A DNA stretch of 12,852 nucleotides, taken from the NCBI GenBank assembly GCA_937894335.1, contig CALCRU010000017.1:1-12852 (forward strand), read 5' to 3'. Positions 1 through 7,107 of this stretch are shown here, one piece after another. Made by a program: the position numbers and the translations under genes. A model generated the notes under the pieces. That model was not told the origin of the DNA. It ran no database searches and saw nothing but the letters and a program-made list of their open reading frames with translations. Every line of letters begins with the position of its first letter. Position 1 is the stretch's first letter. The DNA is from an uncultured Treponema sp. (lineage in GTDB: Bacteria > Spirochaetota > Spirochaetia > Treponematales > Treponemataceae).

Positions 1-43
1 TACTTTGTAAAATCTCGTGTAAGCATTGGGTAAGAATCTGTGC

Positions 44-63
44 GCCATCCGTGGCCCTGCGGC
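44..63. other. GC-rich hairpin-prone patch upstream of the first gene
   Basis: The first 78 bases hold no complete gene. Frame 1 is open only to a stop at 31-33 (ten codons), which could be the tail of an upstream gene but cannot be identified. Bases 44-63 form a GC-rich island in AT-rich surroundings, with a short inverted repeat GCCA (44-47) / TGGC (52-55). It could be part of a terminator or of a dispersed repeat; one copy is not enough to decide. Confidence 0.25.
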
Positions 64-78
64 TGACTGAAAAAGTTT

Positions 79-1167
79 ATGAGAAAAAATTTTATAGATA
101 ATTTGCGATGGATTGTTATTCTGCTTTTGATTCCCTATCATGCAGCACAGGCCTTTAATACGTGGAACGAATTGAATTACATCTGTTTTCAGCCAAATAA
201 AATATTAAGCAGTTTTATTGTATTCCTAAGTCCTTATTATATGCCTCTAATGTTTCTTCTGGCGGGAATGAGTGCAAGGTATGCGCTAGAAAAAAGGTCA
301 TACAGACAGTTTGTTGTAGAAAGGACGGAACGCCTGCTTCTTCCTTTTTTGTTTGGGACTCTTGCTTTTTGTCCTGTTCTTTCTTACATGGGTGACAAAA
401 ATAATTTTAATTGGCAGGGCTCTTTTTTTGAGCATTATAAAACCTTCTTTACAAAGTTGACTGATTTGACAGGCTTTGACGGCGGCTTTTGCATTGGACA
501 GTTTTGGTTTTTGTTTTTTCTTTTTCTAATATCGATTGCAGGTGTAGGTCTTGTTAAACTTTCAAATTTAATATTTAAAAACAGGCATAGAAAATGTAGT
601 TTGCCTTTTCCACTTCTTTTTTTCTTCTTGCTTCCTCTTCCGTTTTTATATGATTTTTTATCTGTGGGCGGAAAAAGTTTCGCAGAATATATGTATGTTT
701 TTCTGATTGGATTCTGCATTCTTTCGGAAGACGCGATGATAGAAAAGGCGGCTGAATGTAGGTATGTTACGCTGGTTATAGGAGTAATGGCCGGAATCAT
801 AAACTGCTGGATGTTCATTTGGTCAGAGAAGCAGTTCGGAATCATAAATATAATTGCAAAGGCTGTCTGCGAATGGTTTATGCTACTTTCTCTTATTGGA
901 ATTGGAAAGAAAAGCCTAAATTTTAAAGGGAAAATTTCAACCTACATGTCTCAGCGGTCATTTATCTTTTTTTCTTTTCATTTTATATGGATTGTCCTGT
1001 TTCAATACTGGCTAAAATCATTGCTTGGTGGTAATACGCTTCTTATGTATTTGATTCCAATTGTTTTTGCTTATCTTGCTACATTCATTTGTACGGAGAT
1101 AGCCATAAGATTTCCTGCCTTATGTTTTCTTTTGGGAACAAAACCTTTGTGTAAAGTTTCTAATTAA
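79..1167 (+). CDS. Acyltransferase-3 family integral membrane protein
   Basis: A 362-residue polytopic membrane protein of the acyltransferase-3 (OafA/NolL-like) family, whose members transfer acetyl or other acyl groups to surface glycans or lipids at the cytoplasmic membrane. Visible hallmarks are the N-terminal FIDNLRW motif leading into a first membrane segment with the conserved histidine (H21, PYHAAQAF), a second segment with the LAGMSARYAL turn, the RTERLLLPFLFG motif near residue 85, and GQFWFLFFLF near 140, followed by about six more hydrophobic segments. Length is typical of the single-domain family. The start is fixed by an in-frame stop at 64-66, but no clear ribosome site precedes it. 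The gene is visibly more AT-rich than its neighbours and stands alone, converging on dus with 34 bases between, so it may be a later acquisition. The acyl acceptor cannot be told from sequence. Confidence 0.85.
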   Translation: MRKNFIDNLRWIVILLLIPYHAAQAFNTWNELNYICFQPNKILSSFIVFLSPYYMPLMFLLAGMSARYALEKRSYRQFVVERTERLLLPFLFGTLAFCPVLSYMGDKNNFNWQGSFFEHYKTFFTKLTDLTGFDGGFCIGQFWFLFFLFLISIAGVGLVKLSNLIFKNRHRKCSLPFPLLFFFLLPLPFLYDFLSVGGKSFAEYMYVFLIGFCILSEDAMIEKAAECRYVTLVIGVMAGIINCWMFIWSEKQFGIINIIAKAVCEWFMLLSLIGIGKKSLNFKGKISTYMSQRSFIFFSFHFIWIVLFQYWLKSLLGGNTLLMYLIPIVFAYLATFICTEIAIRFPALCFLLGTKPLCKVSN

Positions 1168-1201
1168 TCAGTTTTATCGGATTGATTATAAGCGTGTTCA
1201 C

Positions 1202-2203
1202 TTACCACTTTATAAAAAGATCATCGGGCTGCTTTTTAAAATAGTCAGCTATGCGGGCTCTGGCGTCGTCGTTGTCTTTTGCATTCAGCATTTGGGTTGC
1301 AAAGTAGTGACCAAAGGTAAAGTTAGTGCAGTAGTATGAAAAAAATCTTTGCAGACGGGTTTTGTAAAATTCTTTAGGAAGGCATTCTTCCGCGTCAGCT
1401 ATAAAAGTTAGTGCAAGTTCCTGAGCGTCAAGTGTTCGCTTTCCTTTTAGATTTGGAGTGGTAAGTTGTGCAAAAATCCATGGTTTTTGTACGGCCGCCC
1501 TTGCAATCATGATTCCTTCTGCATGTGGGGCAGTGCTTTGGGCGTAGGTTAGGCTTTCCTCATCCTTTACGCCTCCGTTAAGGTAGACCTTCATGTTGGG
1601 GTAGCGTAGGGCAAGCCGTTCAACCATGGTGTAGTCGGGTAGTCCCCTGTATTTTTCTTTCTGAGTCCTTGCGTGAAGGGTTACAAGTTCAACTCCTTCT
1701 TCGTGAAGCATGTCTGTAAATGCAAAGAATTTTTCTTCTGTCCAGTCTGCTTCTCCTAGCCTGCATTTTACGCTTAGCCTAAGGTGTTTTCCTTTTTCTT
1801 CTTCGTGTTCCAGTAATGCTTTTTTTACACCTGCCACAGCCTTTCTTGCTTCTTCAAGAGGTTTTGTCATCCATGCAATTCCAGCCCCCGTCTTATAAAT
1901 CTGAGGGGCGCTGCATCCCATGTTTAAGTCTATTCCGATTCCGCCCCGGTCTGCAACTATTTTTGCCGCTTTGCAAAAACTTTCAGCATCAGGGGAGGTA
2001 AGCTGCCACACCATTTTGTCAGGCGCACACTTATTTAAAAGATAAGAGTATTCAAAGGGTCCTCCGTGCAGAAGAGATGGGCAGTGTATCATTTCGCTAA
2101 AGTATTCGTCACAACCTCCGAAGCGCTCCACACATCTGCGGAATGCTTCGTGACTGATTGTGGCCATGGGTGCAAGTGCAAGACGGATTTTTACGGCATC
2201 CAT
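1202..2203 (-). CDS. dus: tRNA-dihydrouridine synthase (Dus family)
   Basis: A 333-residue FMN- and NADPH-dependent enzyme that reduces uridine to 5,6-dihydrouridine in the D-loop region of tRNA in the cytoplasm. The TIM-barrel landmarks are all present: the opening LALAPMATISHEAFRR, the DLNMGCSAPQ motif with the catalytic cysteine (C97), SVKCRLG with the FMN-contacting lysine (K146), LHART with H177, then YLNGGV and IMIARAA for phosphate binding, and a helical C-terminal domain. The ATG overlaps the mrp stop as TAATG, one base shared, with no good ribosome site of its own, so translation is probably coupled to mrp. Which Dus subgroup (and so which tRNA position) is modified is not decided here. 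It is the last gene of the minus-strand run. Confidence 0.93.
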   Translation of the reverse strand: MDAVKIRLALAPMATISHEAFRRCVERFGGCDEYFSEMIHCPSLLHGGPFEYSYLLNKCAPDKMVWQLTSPDAESFCKAAKIVADRGGIGIDLNMGCSAPQIYKTGAGIAWMTKPLEEARKAVAGVKKALLEHEEEKGKHLRLSVKCRLGEADWTEEKFFAFTDMLHEEGVELVTLHARTQKEKYRGLPDYTMVERLALRYPNMKVYLNGGVKDEESLTYAQSTAPHAEGIMIARAAVQKPWIFAQLTTPNLKGKRTLDAQELALTFIADAEECLPKEFYKTRLQRFFSYYCTNFTFGHYFATQMLNAKDNDDARARIADYFKKQPDDLFIKW

Positions 2204-3078
2204 TATATCTTGTGGACAATAGACTCTATTTTTGCAGCTGCATCATCAACATAGTCAACATTAAGGGATTCAACTTCTCCATTGTCAACAGTTACAGACA
2301 TGGTCTGCTCAATGGGAATGCGTGCAAGAACTTGAAGTCCAAAGTCCTGTGCGATTCCCTCTATGTTGCTTTCGCCAAAGATTTTTATTTCTTTTCCGCA
2401 GTCGGGACACTTTACATAGCTCATGTTTTCTATGAGTCCTAGAACAGGAATGTTCATGGTGTTTGCCATCTTTACGGCTTTTTCAACTATTACGCGAACA
2501 AGCTGCTGGGGAGAAGCCACTACAATGATTCCGTCTACGGGAAGAGTCTGGAATACGGTAAGGGGTACATCACCTGTTCCTGGTGGACAGTCAACAAACA
2601 TGACATCCACATCATCCCACAGAACATTTGTCCAGAACTGACGCACTACACCAGAGATAATTGGACCTCGCCAGATGACGGGATCGGTCTGGTCAGGCAG
2701 CAGAAAATTCATCGACATGATTTTTGTGCCTTTGTCGCTTACAACCGGTTTTATATATTCAACTTGCTTTCCGTTGGCGTCAGTTTTAAGTCCTGCTTCT
2801 GCTTTTTCTTCTCCTAAACCGAATGCAGTTGGAATTGAAGGACCTGTAATGTCCGCATCAAGAATTGCGGTTTTAAATCCGTCACGGTTTACCTTGCATG
2901 CAAGAAGGCTTGTTACTAGAGATTTTCCTACGCCTCCTTTGCCGCTGACAATGCCTATAACTTTTTTTATAGAAGAACCTTCTGCTGGCTTTTCCCTCAT
3001 GTCCTGAGGTGTCTTGCGTCTTTCACAGTTTTCTTCGCATGAAGCGCATTTGTTGTCACAGTTTTCTGAATCTGCCAT
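2203..3078 (-). CDS. mrp: Mrp/NBP35-type iron-sulfur cluster carrier ATPase
   Basis: A 291-residue MinD/ParA-like P-loop ATPase of the Mrp/ApbC/NBP35 family, which holds a transferable [4Fe-4S] cluster at a dimer interface and delivers it to client proteins in the cytoplasm. It has a deviant Walker A (GKGGVGKS, residues 46-53), the switch motif DADITGPSIP (74-83), the Walker B region FVDCPPGTGD (161-170), and the cluster-binding CPDC (224-227). The N-terminus adds four cysteines (C7, C11, C14, C18; spacing C-X3-C-X2-C-X3-C), a short counterpart of the NBP35 N-terminal cluster domain; the MIP18-like N-terminal domain of E. coli ApbC is absent. The start is supported by a GAGG ribosome site at 3086-3089, seven bases upstream. 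It is driven by its own promoter and is followed without a gap by dus. Confidence 0.93.
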   Translation of the reverse strand: MADSENCDNKCASCEENCERRKTPQDMREKPAEGSSIKKVIGIVSGKGGVGKSLVTSLLACKVNRDGFKTAILDADITGPSIPTAFGLGEEKAEAGLKTDANGKQVEYIKPVVSDKGTKIMSMNFLLPDQTDPVIWRGPIISGVVRQFWTNVLWDDVDVMFVDCPPGTGDVPLTVFQTLPVDGIIVVASPQQLVRVIVEKAVKMANTMNIPVLGLIENMSYVKCPDCGKEIKIFGESNIEGIAQDFGLQVLARIPIEQTMSVTVDNGEVESLNVDYVDDAAAKIESIVHKI

Positions 3079-3091
3079 TGTCCTACCTCTT

Positions 3092-3107
3092 GTAAAATTA
3101 ATTTTAC
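3092..3107 (-). promoter_or_regulatory. 16-bp perfect palindrome in the mrp leader
   Basis: GTAAAATTAATTTTAC is identical to its own reverse complement. It lies between the predicted transcription start (about 3111) and the GAGG ribosome site (3086-3089). It could be a repressor operator just downstream of the promoter, or as RNA a 6-bp hairpin with a TTAA loop beside the ribosome site. No regulator is known from this window. Confidence 0.45.
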
Positions 3108-3117
3108 TCTATCTTAA

Positions 3118-3146
3118 AATATACTACATTTTTCCTGTGTGGGCAA
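3118..3146 (-). promoter_or_regulatory. Sigma-70-like promoter for mrp-dus
   Basis: On the minus strand TTGCCC (3146-3141) is followed after exactly 17 bases by TATATT (3123-3118). The predicted start is near 3111, giving a leader of about 33 bases. It lies in the only gap upstream of mrp, so mrp-dus can be expressed independently of the thi genes. Confidence 0.6.
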
Positions 3147-3162
3147 CTTTATTAGACCTATG

Positions 3163-3663
3163 TTACGAAATAAGGGCTCCCACTGCTCCCAAGACCCCAA
3201 GACTTGCTAGCAACATTATTATTCCTGCCAACAGAACTCCTAGAGTGACCGCAATGACTGTGTCTTTAAACTTTATGTCCAGAAGGCTTGCCGCCAGAGT
3301 TCCAGTCCATGCGCCTGTTCCTGGAAGAGGAATGCCTACAAATAAAAGCAGGGCAACAAAAAGTCCTCGGCCTGCCTTAGCCTCTAGTTTTTTTCCAGCA
3401 GCGGAACCCTTTGTTAAAAAGAAGGTGCAGATTTTTCCAATGAATTTTTTATCGGCTCCCCACTCAAGAAACTTACGGGCAAACAAAAAAATTATGGGAA
3501 CGGGAAGCATGTTTCCCACAATGCAAAGCGCATAAACCATGACAAGATGGGGAATGTTTTCCGTGCTCATAAGTCCCCATGCCGTTGCAACAGGAATCGC
3601 CCCCCTTAGTTCTATAAGAGGAACCATGGATATAAAAAAAACTGCAAGATATTTCTTTAGCAT
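3163..3663 (-). CDS. Small membrane protein, COG2426/PF06695 (putative small multi-drug export)
   Basis: A 166-residue integral membrane protein matching the family annotated as putative small multi-drug export protein. Diagnostic stretches are PLIELRGAIPVA (15-26), NMLPVPIIFLFARKFLEW (51-68) and FVGIPLPGTGAWTGTLAASLL (108-128), with hydrophobic segments near residues 4-18, 39-62, 100-127 and 134-160. The paired proline/glycine re-entrant-looking motifs recall DedA/VTT-type proteins. The drug-export name is historical; the true substrate is unknown. The gene starts 31 bases after the thiQ stop, but no ribosome site precedes its ATG. A well-formed promoter placed six bases upstream suggests a leaderless mRNA. 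A role linked to thiamine is possible from position but unsupported by the protein itself. Confidence 0.85.
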   Translation of the reverse strand: MLKKYLAVFFISMVPLIELRGAIPVATAWGLMSTENIPHLVMVYALCIVGNMLPVPIIFLFARKFLEWGADKKFIGKICTFFLTKGSAAGKKLEAKAGRGLFVALLLFVGIPLPGTGAWTGTLAASLLDIKFKDTVIAVTLGVLLAGIIMLLASLGVLGAVGALIS

Positions 3664-3669
3664 AAAGAC

Positions 3670-3698
3670 AGTATACAGAATAGGTGCAACTCGGTCAA
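3670..3698 (-). promoter_or_regulatory. Promoter at the thiQ stop codon giving a leaderless transcript
   Basis: On the minus strand TTGACC (3698-3693) and TATACT (3675-3670) are separated by exactly 17 bases. The -35 box contains the TGA stop of thiQ. Only six bases separate the -10 box from the ATG at 3663, so the expected transcription start is the A of the ATG. The lack of any ribosome site agrees with leaderless translation. Confidence 0.6.
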
Positions 3699-4396
3699 AC
3701 TAAAGTAAGGCTTGCCTCGTCAAAGTTGGCGGATGTTCCACTCCATGTAATTTTTCCGTCAGTAAGAACAAGAATGTCGTCCGCCATTTCTTTTGCCTCG
3801 TTTAAGTCGTGGGTAACAAGGATTGCAGTCTGACTTCTTTTTATGAGTGTCTCACGGATTTCTTTGGAAAGTCTTTTTCGTAAGGGGGCATCCAGTGCGG
3901 AAAGGGGTTCGTCCAAAAGCACCAGTTTGGGATTTAAAACAAGAGTTCTTGCAAGGGCTACCCTTTGGGCTTCTCCTCCGCTAAGAGTTTCTGGTAATCT
4001 TTTTTCCATGCCCTTAAGTCCCATTCCTTCAAGAGCGTCTGTCGCAACTTTAACTGCTTCTTTTTTTTTCATTCCTCTAGATAATAGTCCGTAGCACACA
4101 TTGTCAAGAACATTCATGTGTAAGAAAAGCGAGGGATTTTGAAACACCATTCCGCATTCTCTTTTTTGCGGAGGAAGTGCCGTTATGTCTTTTCCGTCCA
4201 GAATGATTTTTGTTTTTTTGCCATCACTTCTTGCATCTGCTTTTTCAAGTCCTGCAATAATTCTTAGTATTGTGGATTTTCCTGAGCCGCTTGCACCTAC
4301 TATTGCAGTTATCTTTGACTGCTCCATGCTGAATGAACAGTCAATGGTTCTGTGGCTCCATTGCTTGTATGCATCCGTAAGTTCAAAATAATTCAT
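3695..4396 (-). CDS. thiQ: Thiamine/TPP ABC transporter ATP-binding protein ThiQ
   Basis: A 233-residue ABC ATPase that powers thiamine or TPP import with ThiB and ThiP at the cytoplasmic face of the inner membrane. Visible are Walker A GASGSGKST (34-42), Q-loop Q86 in MVFQNPSLFLHMNV, signature LSGGE (138-142), Walker B LVLLDEP (158-164), D-loop SALD (166-169) and the H-loop H196. The start is placed at 4396 rather than at an upstream in-frame ATG (4465). The chosen ATG overlaps the thiP stop as ATGA and has an AAGGAAG ribosome site, whereas the extra 23 residues would lie inside thiP and resemble nothing in the family. The assignment to thiamine rests on the adjacent binding protein and riboswitch, since ATPases of this class look alike. 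Confidence 0.92.
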   Translation of the reverse strand: MNYFELTDAYKQWSHRTIDCSFSMEQSKITAIVGASGSGKSTILRIIAGLEKADARSDGKKTKIILDGKDITALPPQKRECGMVFQNPSLFLHMNVLDNVCYGLLSRGMKKKEAVKVATDALEGMGLKGMEKRLPETLSGGEAQRVALARTLVLNPKLVLLDEPLSALDAPLRKRLSKEIRETLIKRSQTAILVTHDLNEAKEMADDILVLTDGKITWSGTSANFDEASLTLV

Positions 4397-5949
4397 TTTG
4401 CACTTCCTTTGTTTTGGGTAAGGGAAAATAGCGTCATGCAGATCGCTCCAAGAATCAGTGCGCATACACAGGATTCTGGAAGCCGGTAAGAGCCTGCAAG
4501 AGCGTAAGTCATAAGTGGAATGTTTGTAAAATTTGGAAGGGCCAGAACAAGAGGAAGAGTTGCGTCTCCTGCGCTCAGTGCCAGTGTTAGTGCAAGGGAG
4601 TGAATAATGCCCCTCTTTGCATAGGGAATGTAAACTTTGAATAGGGCATCCAGTTTTGTCTCTGACAGAATTAAGGCCGCATCTCTTGTGGTAGGCGGAA
4701 TTTTTTCTAAATGATTTTTTATCTGACGGTATGCGAAGGGCCAGTACAGGGCTGTCTGCGCAAGAATGAGTGTAAGGGGACTGCTTCGTTTAAATGTTGC
4801 CGCAAATCCTATTCCCATTACCACTGACGAAACCGCCATGGGTAGCATGGGAAGCACGCTTTTTAAAAACTGATTTTTTTTATTCATGGTAAGAAGGGCG
4901 TAGCTTAGTGCGGCCGCTGTAGAAAAAACTGATGTGACCGCACCTATTGTAAGGGTGTTAAGTATGGCCGTAAGAAAACGCGGCATAGAAAAAACATTTT
5001 TCCAAGTTTGAACATTAAGGGAAGAAATAATTATTGATGCAAAGGGCAGAACAAAAAAAACTGTTACTGTAAGAATGAATGCGGCAAAAAATGGAATGTC
5101 CTTTTTGCCAAGAGACTGAACTTTTTCCCTTTCCCTTCGCTGTGAAAGTCCAGTGCTGGAAAGAGATTTTTTTTCTGAAAGAGACCACAAAAAAAGTATG
5201 CCTAGTGCCGAAAATGTTTCTGCAATGGAAAGTCGGGCCGCACCTGTAAAGTCTAAATTTGCCCTTCCTGCATGATAGATTGCCACTTCGAATGTAGTTC
5301 CTCCAGGCGCGCCAAACATCAAGACAATCATGAAGGAAAAAAAACAGAACAAAAAAACAGGTACACAGGCAGAAAGTATGGAAGGTAGAAGACGCACAAT
5401 AGTTATGGTAAAAAAAACTTTTGTGGGACTTGCTCCCAAAAGAAGGGCCGCCTCTTCCTGAGTTCTGTCTAGCGATGACCACGCGTTTGCCACAGTTGTC
5501 ATTATAAGGGGAAAGTTGTAGAAGCCTTGGGTGATAATGATTCCCGTAAACGAATAGAGAAAAAAAAGTTTGTTTATGTAACCGCTTGTTCCGAATGCCA
5601 TTATGTATCCCAATGCGGTTACAAGCGCTGGCATGCAGAGTGGCAGTGCGGAAAATGAGCGCAGAAGTCCTTTGCCCAAAAAACTTCTCTGGCTTATAAA
5701 AAAAGCACCGGGAAGTCCAATGACCAAGGCAATCAGTGTGGAACAGACTGATTCCATTAAGGTGTAGCGGAATATGTAAAAGATGTTTTTTGCATTGTAA
5801 AAGCTTTCTGGGGCTTTTAAAGAAAATGCGGGAGCAAGGGCCTTTGCCAGAGGAAAAGCAAATGCAATCCCTGCTAGGCCAAGAAAGAACAGACCCAGCA
5901 GGGCAAGAATATGCATTAAGACTTTACCGCGAAATAAGCGTAATGACAT
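4393..5949 (-). CDS. thiP: Thiamine/TPP ABC transporter permease ThiP
   Basis: A 518-residue permease with two binding-protein-dependent transport domains fused in one chain, as usual for ThiP; it forms the membrane channel for the ThiB-delivered substrate. Each half carries the cytoplasmic EAA loop that docks the ATPase: EEAALLLGASPTKVFF (about 166-180) and RDAALILSETKLDALFKVY (about 422-440). A charged linker near residues 258-285 separates the halves. About twelve hydrophobic segments are seen. The 5949 start overlaps the thiB end by 26 bases and gives a basic N-terminus before the first membrane segment. An alternative ATG at 5916, seven bases after the thiB stop, would give 507 residues. 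Neither has a strong ribosome site, so the start is uncertain. It ends in an ATGA overlap with thiQ. Confidence 0.92.
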   Translation of the reverse strand: MSLRLFRGKVLMHILALLGLFFLGLAGIAFAFPLAKALAPAFSLKAPESFYNAKNIFYIFRYTLMESVCSTLIALVIGLPGAFFISQRSFLGKGLLRSFSALPLCMPALVTALGYIMAFGTSGYINKLFFLYSFTGIIITQGFYNFPLIMTTVANAWSSLDRTQEEAALLLGASPTKVFFTITIVRLLPSILSACVPVFLFCFFSFMIVLMFGAPGGTTFEVAIYHAGRANLDFTGAARLSIAETFSALGILFLWSLSEKKSLSSTGLSQRREREKVQSLGKKDIPFFAAFILTVTVFFVLPFASIIISSLNVQTWKNVFSMPRFLTAILNTLTIGAVTSVFSTAAALSYALLTMNKKNQFLKSVLPMLPMAVSSVVMGIGFAATFKRSSPLTLILAQTALYWPFAYRQIKNHLEKIPPTTRDAALILSETKLDALFKVYIPYAKRGIIHSLALTLALSAGDATLPLVLALPNFTNIPLMTYALAGSYRLPESCVCALILGAICMTLFSLTQNKGSAK

Positions 5950-6961
5950 CGTTCACGGCTGATGCGGTTTTTTCGCTGTCAGTATCAAGAGTTTTTGCGG
6001 GAACAGGAGCTGCAGTTCTGTAGCTCTGGGGAAGTTCCGCATTTTTGTTTGAGGGATACATCCACTGGGTAAGGGGAAGAAGTTCCTGTGCCTCTTCGCT
6101 AATAAAAAAGTCTATGAAGGCCTTTGCACCTTCCTTGTTTTTTGCACCCTTTAAAATACCCAGTCCTTCAACCTGCATTACATGTCCCTGCTCAAAGAGA
6201 AGGCTTTTGTAGCGGTTGTTGCTGTTGTATTCTACTTCCGAGGCAGGAGATGTGGTGTAGCTTATGACTAGAGGTGCTTCGCCTTTTGTAAACATGCCCC
6301 ATCCTGTTGACCAACTAGGCGTCATGGAAAGAATGTTGGGCTTTAGGGCAGTCCAGAAGTCGTTGAATTCTTTTGTACCTTCGCCAAACACAGAAACTGT
6401 CCATGCCACAAATCCCAATCCTGTAGAAGATGTTCGGGGATCCATTAGTATAATTTTATTTTTGTAAACACTTTTTGTTAAATCTGAAAGTGATGCTGGT
6501 GCAGGGGTGCTACTCTTTGTGTCATAAATCAGAGCAAAGTGGCTGTAGTCGTAAGGGGTAAGCGCCCAGTCTGAACCTAGAGCCTCATGCAGTCCTGGTA
6601 TAAGAACTGAAGTGTTCTTTGGCTTGTATGCTTCAAGAATTTTTTCGTCCCTTGCCTTCTGTGCCATGTTGTTGTCAATGCCCAGAATTATGTCGGCCTC
6701 AGGTGCGTCTTTTTCAAGTACAGCGCGGCTTAGAGTCTGCAGTGCGCTTCCGCAGTTGATGATGACAAGGTCGTATCCGGTAAGGGCTTCAAATTTTTCT
6801 TCTATTTCTTTTGAAGCTCCCCATTCGCCTGCAAAACTGTCGTAGGCATAGACCACCACCTGATTCTTACGCTCAGGGCTGTCTTTTGTTCCAAATGCGA
6901 ACAGGCTTGATGAACCTAACGCAAACGCAATTAAAAAAATGGAAAGGAGTTTTTTACTCAT
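5924..6961 (-). CDS. thiB: Thiamine/TPP-binding periplasmic protein ThiB (TbpA)
   Basis: A 345-residue periplasmic substrate-binding protein that captures thiamine, thiamine phosphate or TPP and hands it to ThiP. It opens with a basic-hydrophobic signal peptide, likely cut near residue 22 (LFA-F). There is no lipobox cysteine, so it should be soluble in the periplasm rather than a lipoprotein. Family hallmarks are DPRTSSTGLGFVAWT (174-188), WSTGWGMFTKGEAPLV (217-232) and SYTTSPASEVEY (234-245). The start is taken at 6961, not at an in-frame ATG at 6979 that lies inside the riboswitch core: the 6961 ATG follows a GGAGGAAG ribosome site and begins exactly at the signal peptide. It is the first gene of thiB-thiP-thiQ. 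Confidence 0.93.
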   Translation of the reverse strand: MSKKLLSIFLIAFALGSSSLFAFGTKDSPERKNQVVVYAYDSFAGEWGASKEIEEKFEALTGYDLVIINCGSALQTLSRAVLEKDAPEADIILGIDNNMAQKARDEKILEAYKPKNTSVLIPGLHEALGSDWALTPYDYSHFALIYDTKSSTPAPASLSDLTKSVYKNKIILMDPRTSSTGLGFVAWTVSVFGEGTKEFNDFWTALKPNILSMTPSWSTGWGMFTKGEAPLVISYTTSPASEVEYNSNNRYKSLLFEQGHVMQVEGLGILKGAKNKEGAKAFIDFFISEEAQELLPLTQWMYPSNKNAELPQSYRTAAPVPAKTLDTDSEKTASAVNDVITLISR

Positions 6962-7072
6962 ATCTTCCTCCGCCGGCATTATCCGGATCAGGTTGGGATT
7001 CCGTGCAGAATCCGTGCGGGTATGTTCTCAGGCTTGCATTGCAAACTGCATTACAAACCACCCCGGTTGATA
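6961..7072 (-). promoter_or_regulatory. TPP riboswitch (THI element) controlling thiB-thiP-thiQ
   Basis: The minus strand carries the conserved THI-box blocks in order: GGGGTG (7064-7059), CTGAGA (7032-7027), ACCC, and CCTGATCCGGATAATGCCGG (6993-6974) followed by CGGAGGAA. The P3 arm can be drawn as GGTTTG pairing with CAAGCC. An extra hairpin GGATTC/GAATCC sits between ACCC and the CCTGATC block. The closing helix P1 can form between 7072-7065 (TATCAACC) and 6968-6961 (GGAAGATA) with an A-A/A-A mismatch in the middle. That 3' strand holds part of the ribosome site and reaches the first base of the thiB ATG. No separate terminator or anti-SD hairpin is present, so control is most likely direct blocking of translation by TPP. 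Confidence 0.95.
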
Positions 7073-7078
7073 GCAGAC

Positions 7079-7107
7079 AGTATATCGATTTGCGTCAAGT
7101 GTTGCAA
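7079..7107 (-). promoter_or_regulatory. Promoter of the thi operon
   Basis: On the minus strand TTGCAA (7107-7102), a 17-base spacer and TATACT (7084-7079). The expected transcription start is near 7072, which is the first base of the riboswitch closing helix. The whole leader is therefore the aptamer. Confidence 0.65.

Noticed and set aside
1162..1190. TAATCA...TGATTA stem between the converging acyltransferase and dus genes, as a bidirectional terminator
   Set aside because: Only six A/T-rich pairs with a 12-base loop and no T-tract on either strand; too weak to call.
3014..3535. A 173-codon plus-strand open frame
   Set aside because: It runs antisense across the small membrane protein gene and the mrp start, has no family features, and the minus-strand genes there have clear motifs.
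5015..5482. A 155-codon minus-strand frame within thiP
   Set aside because: It is a different reading frame of thiP, whose own frame is unbroken and carries both permease domains.
6962..6979. Upstream in-frame ATG at 6979 as the thiB start
   Set aside because: It lies in the conserved core of the TPP aptamer and would add six residues before a normal signal peptide; the ATG at 6961 has the ribosome site.
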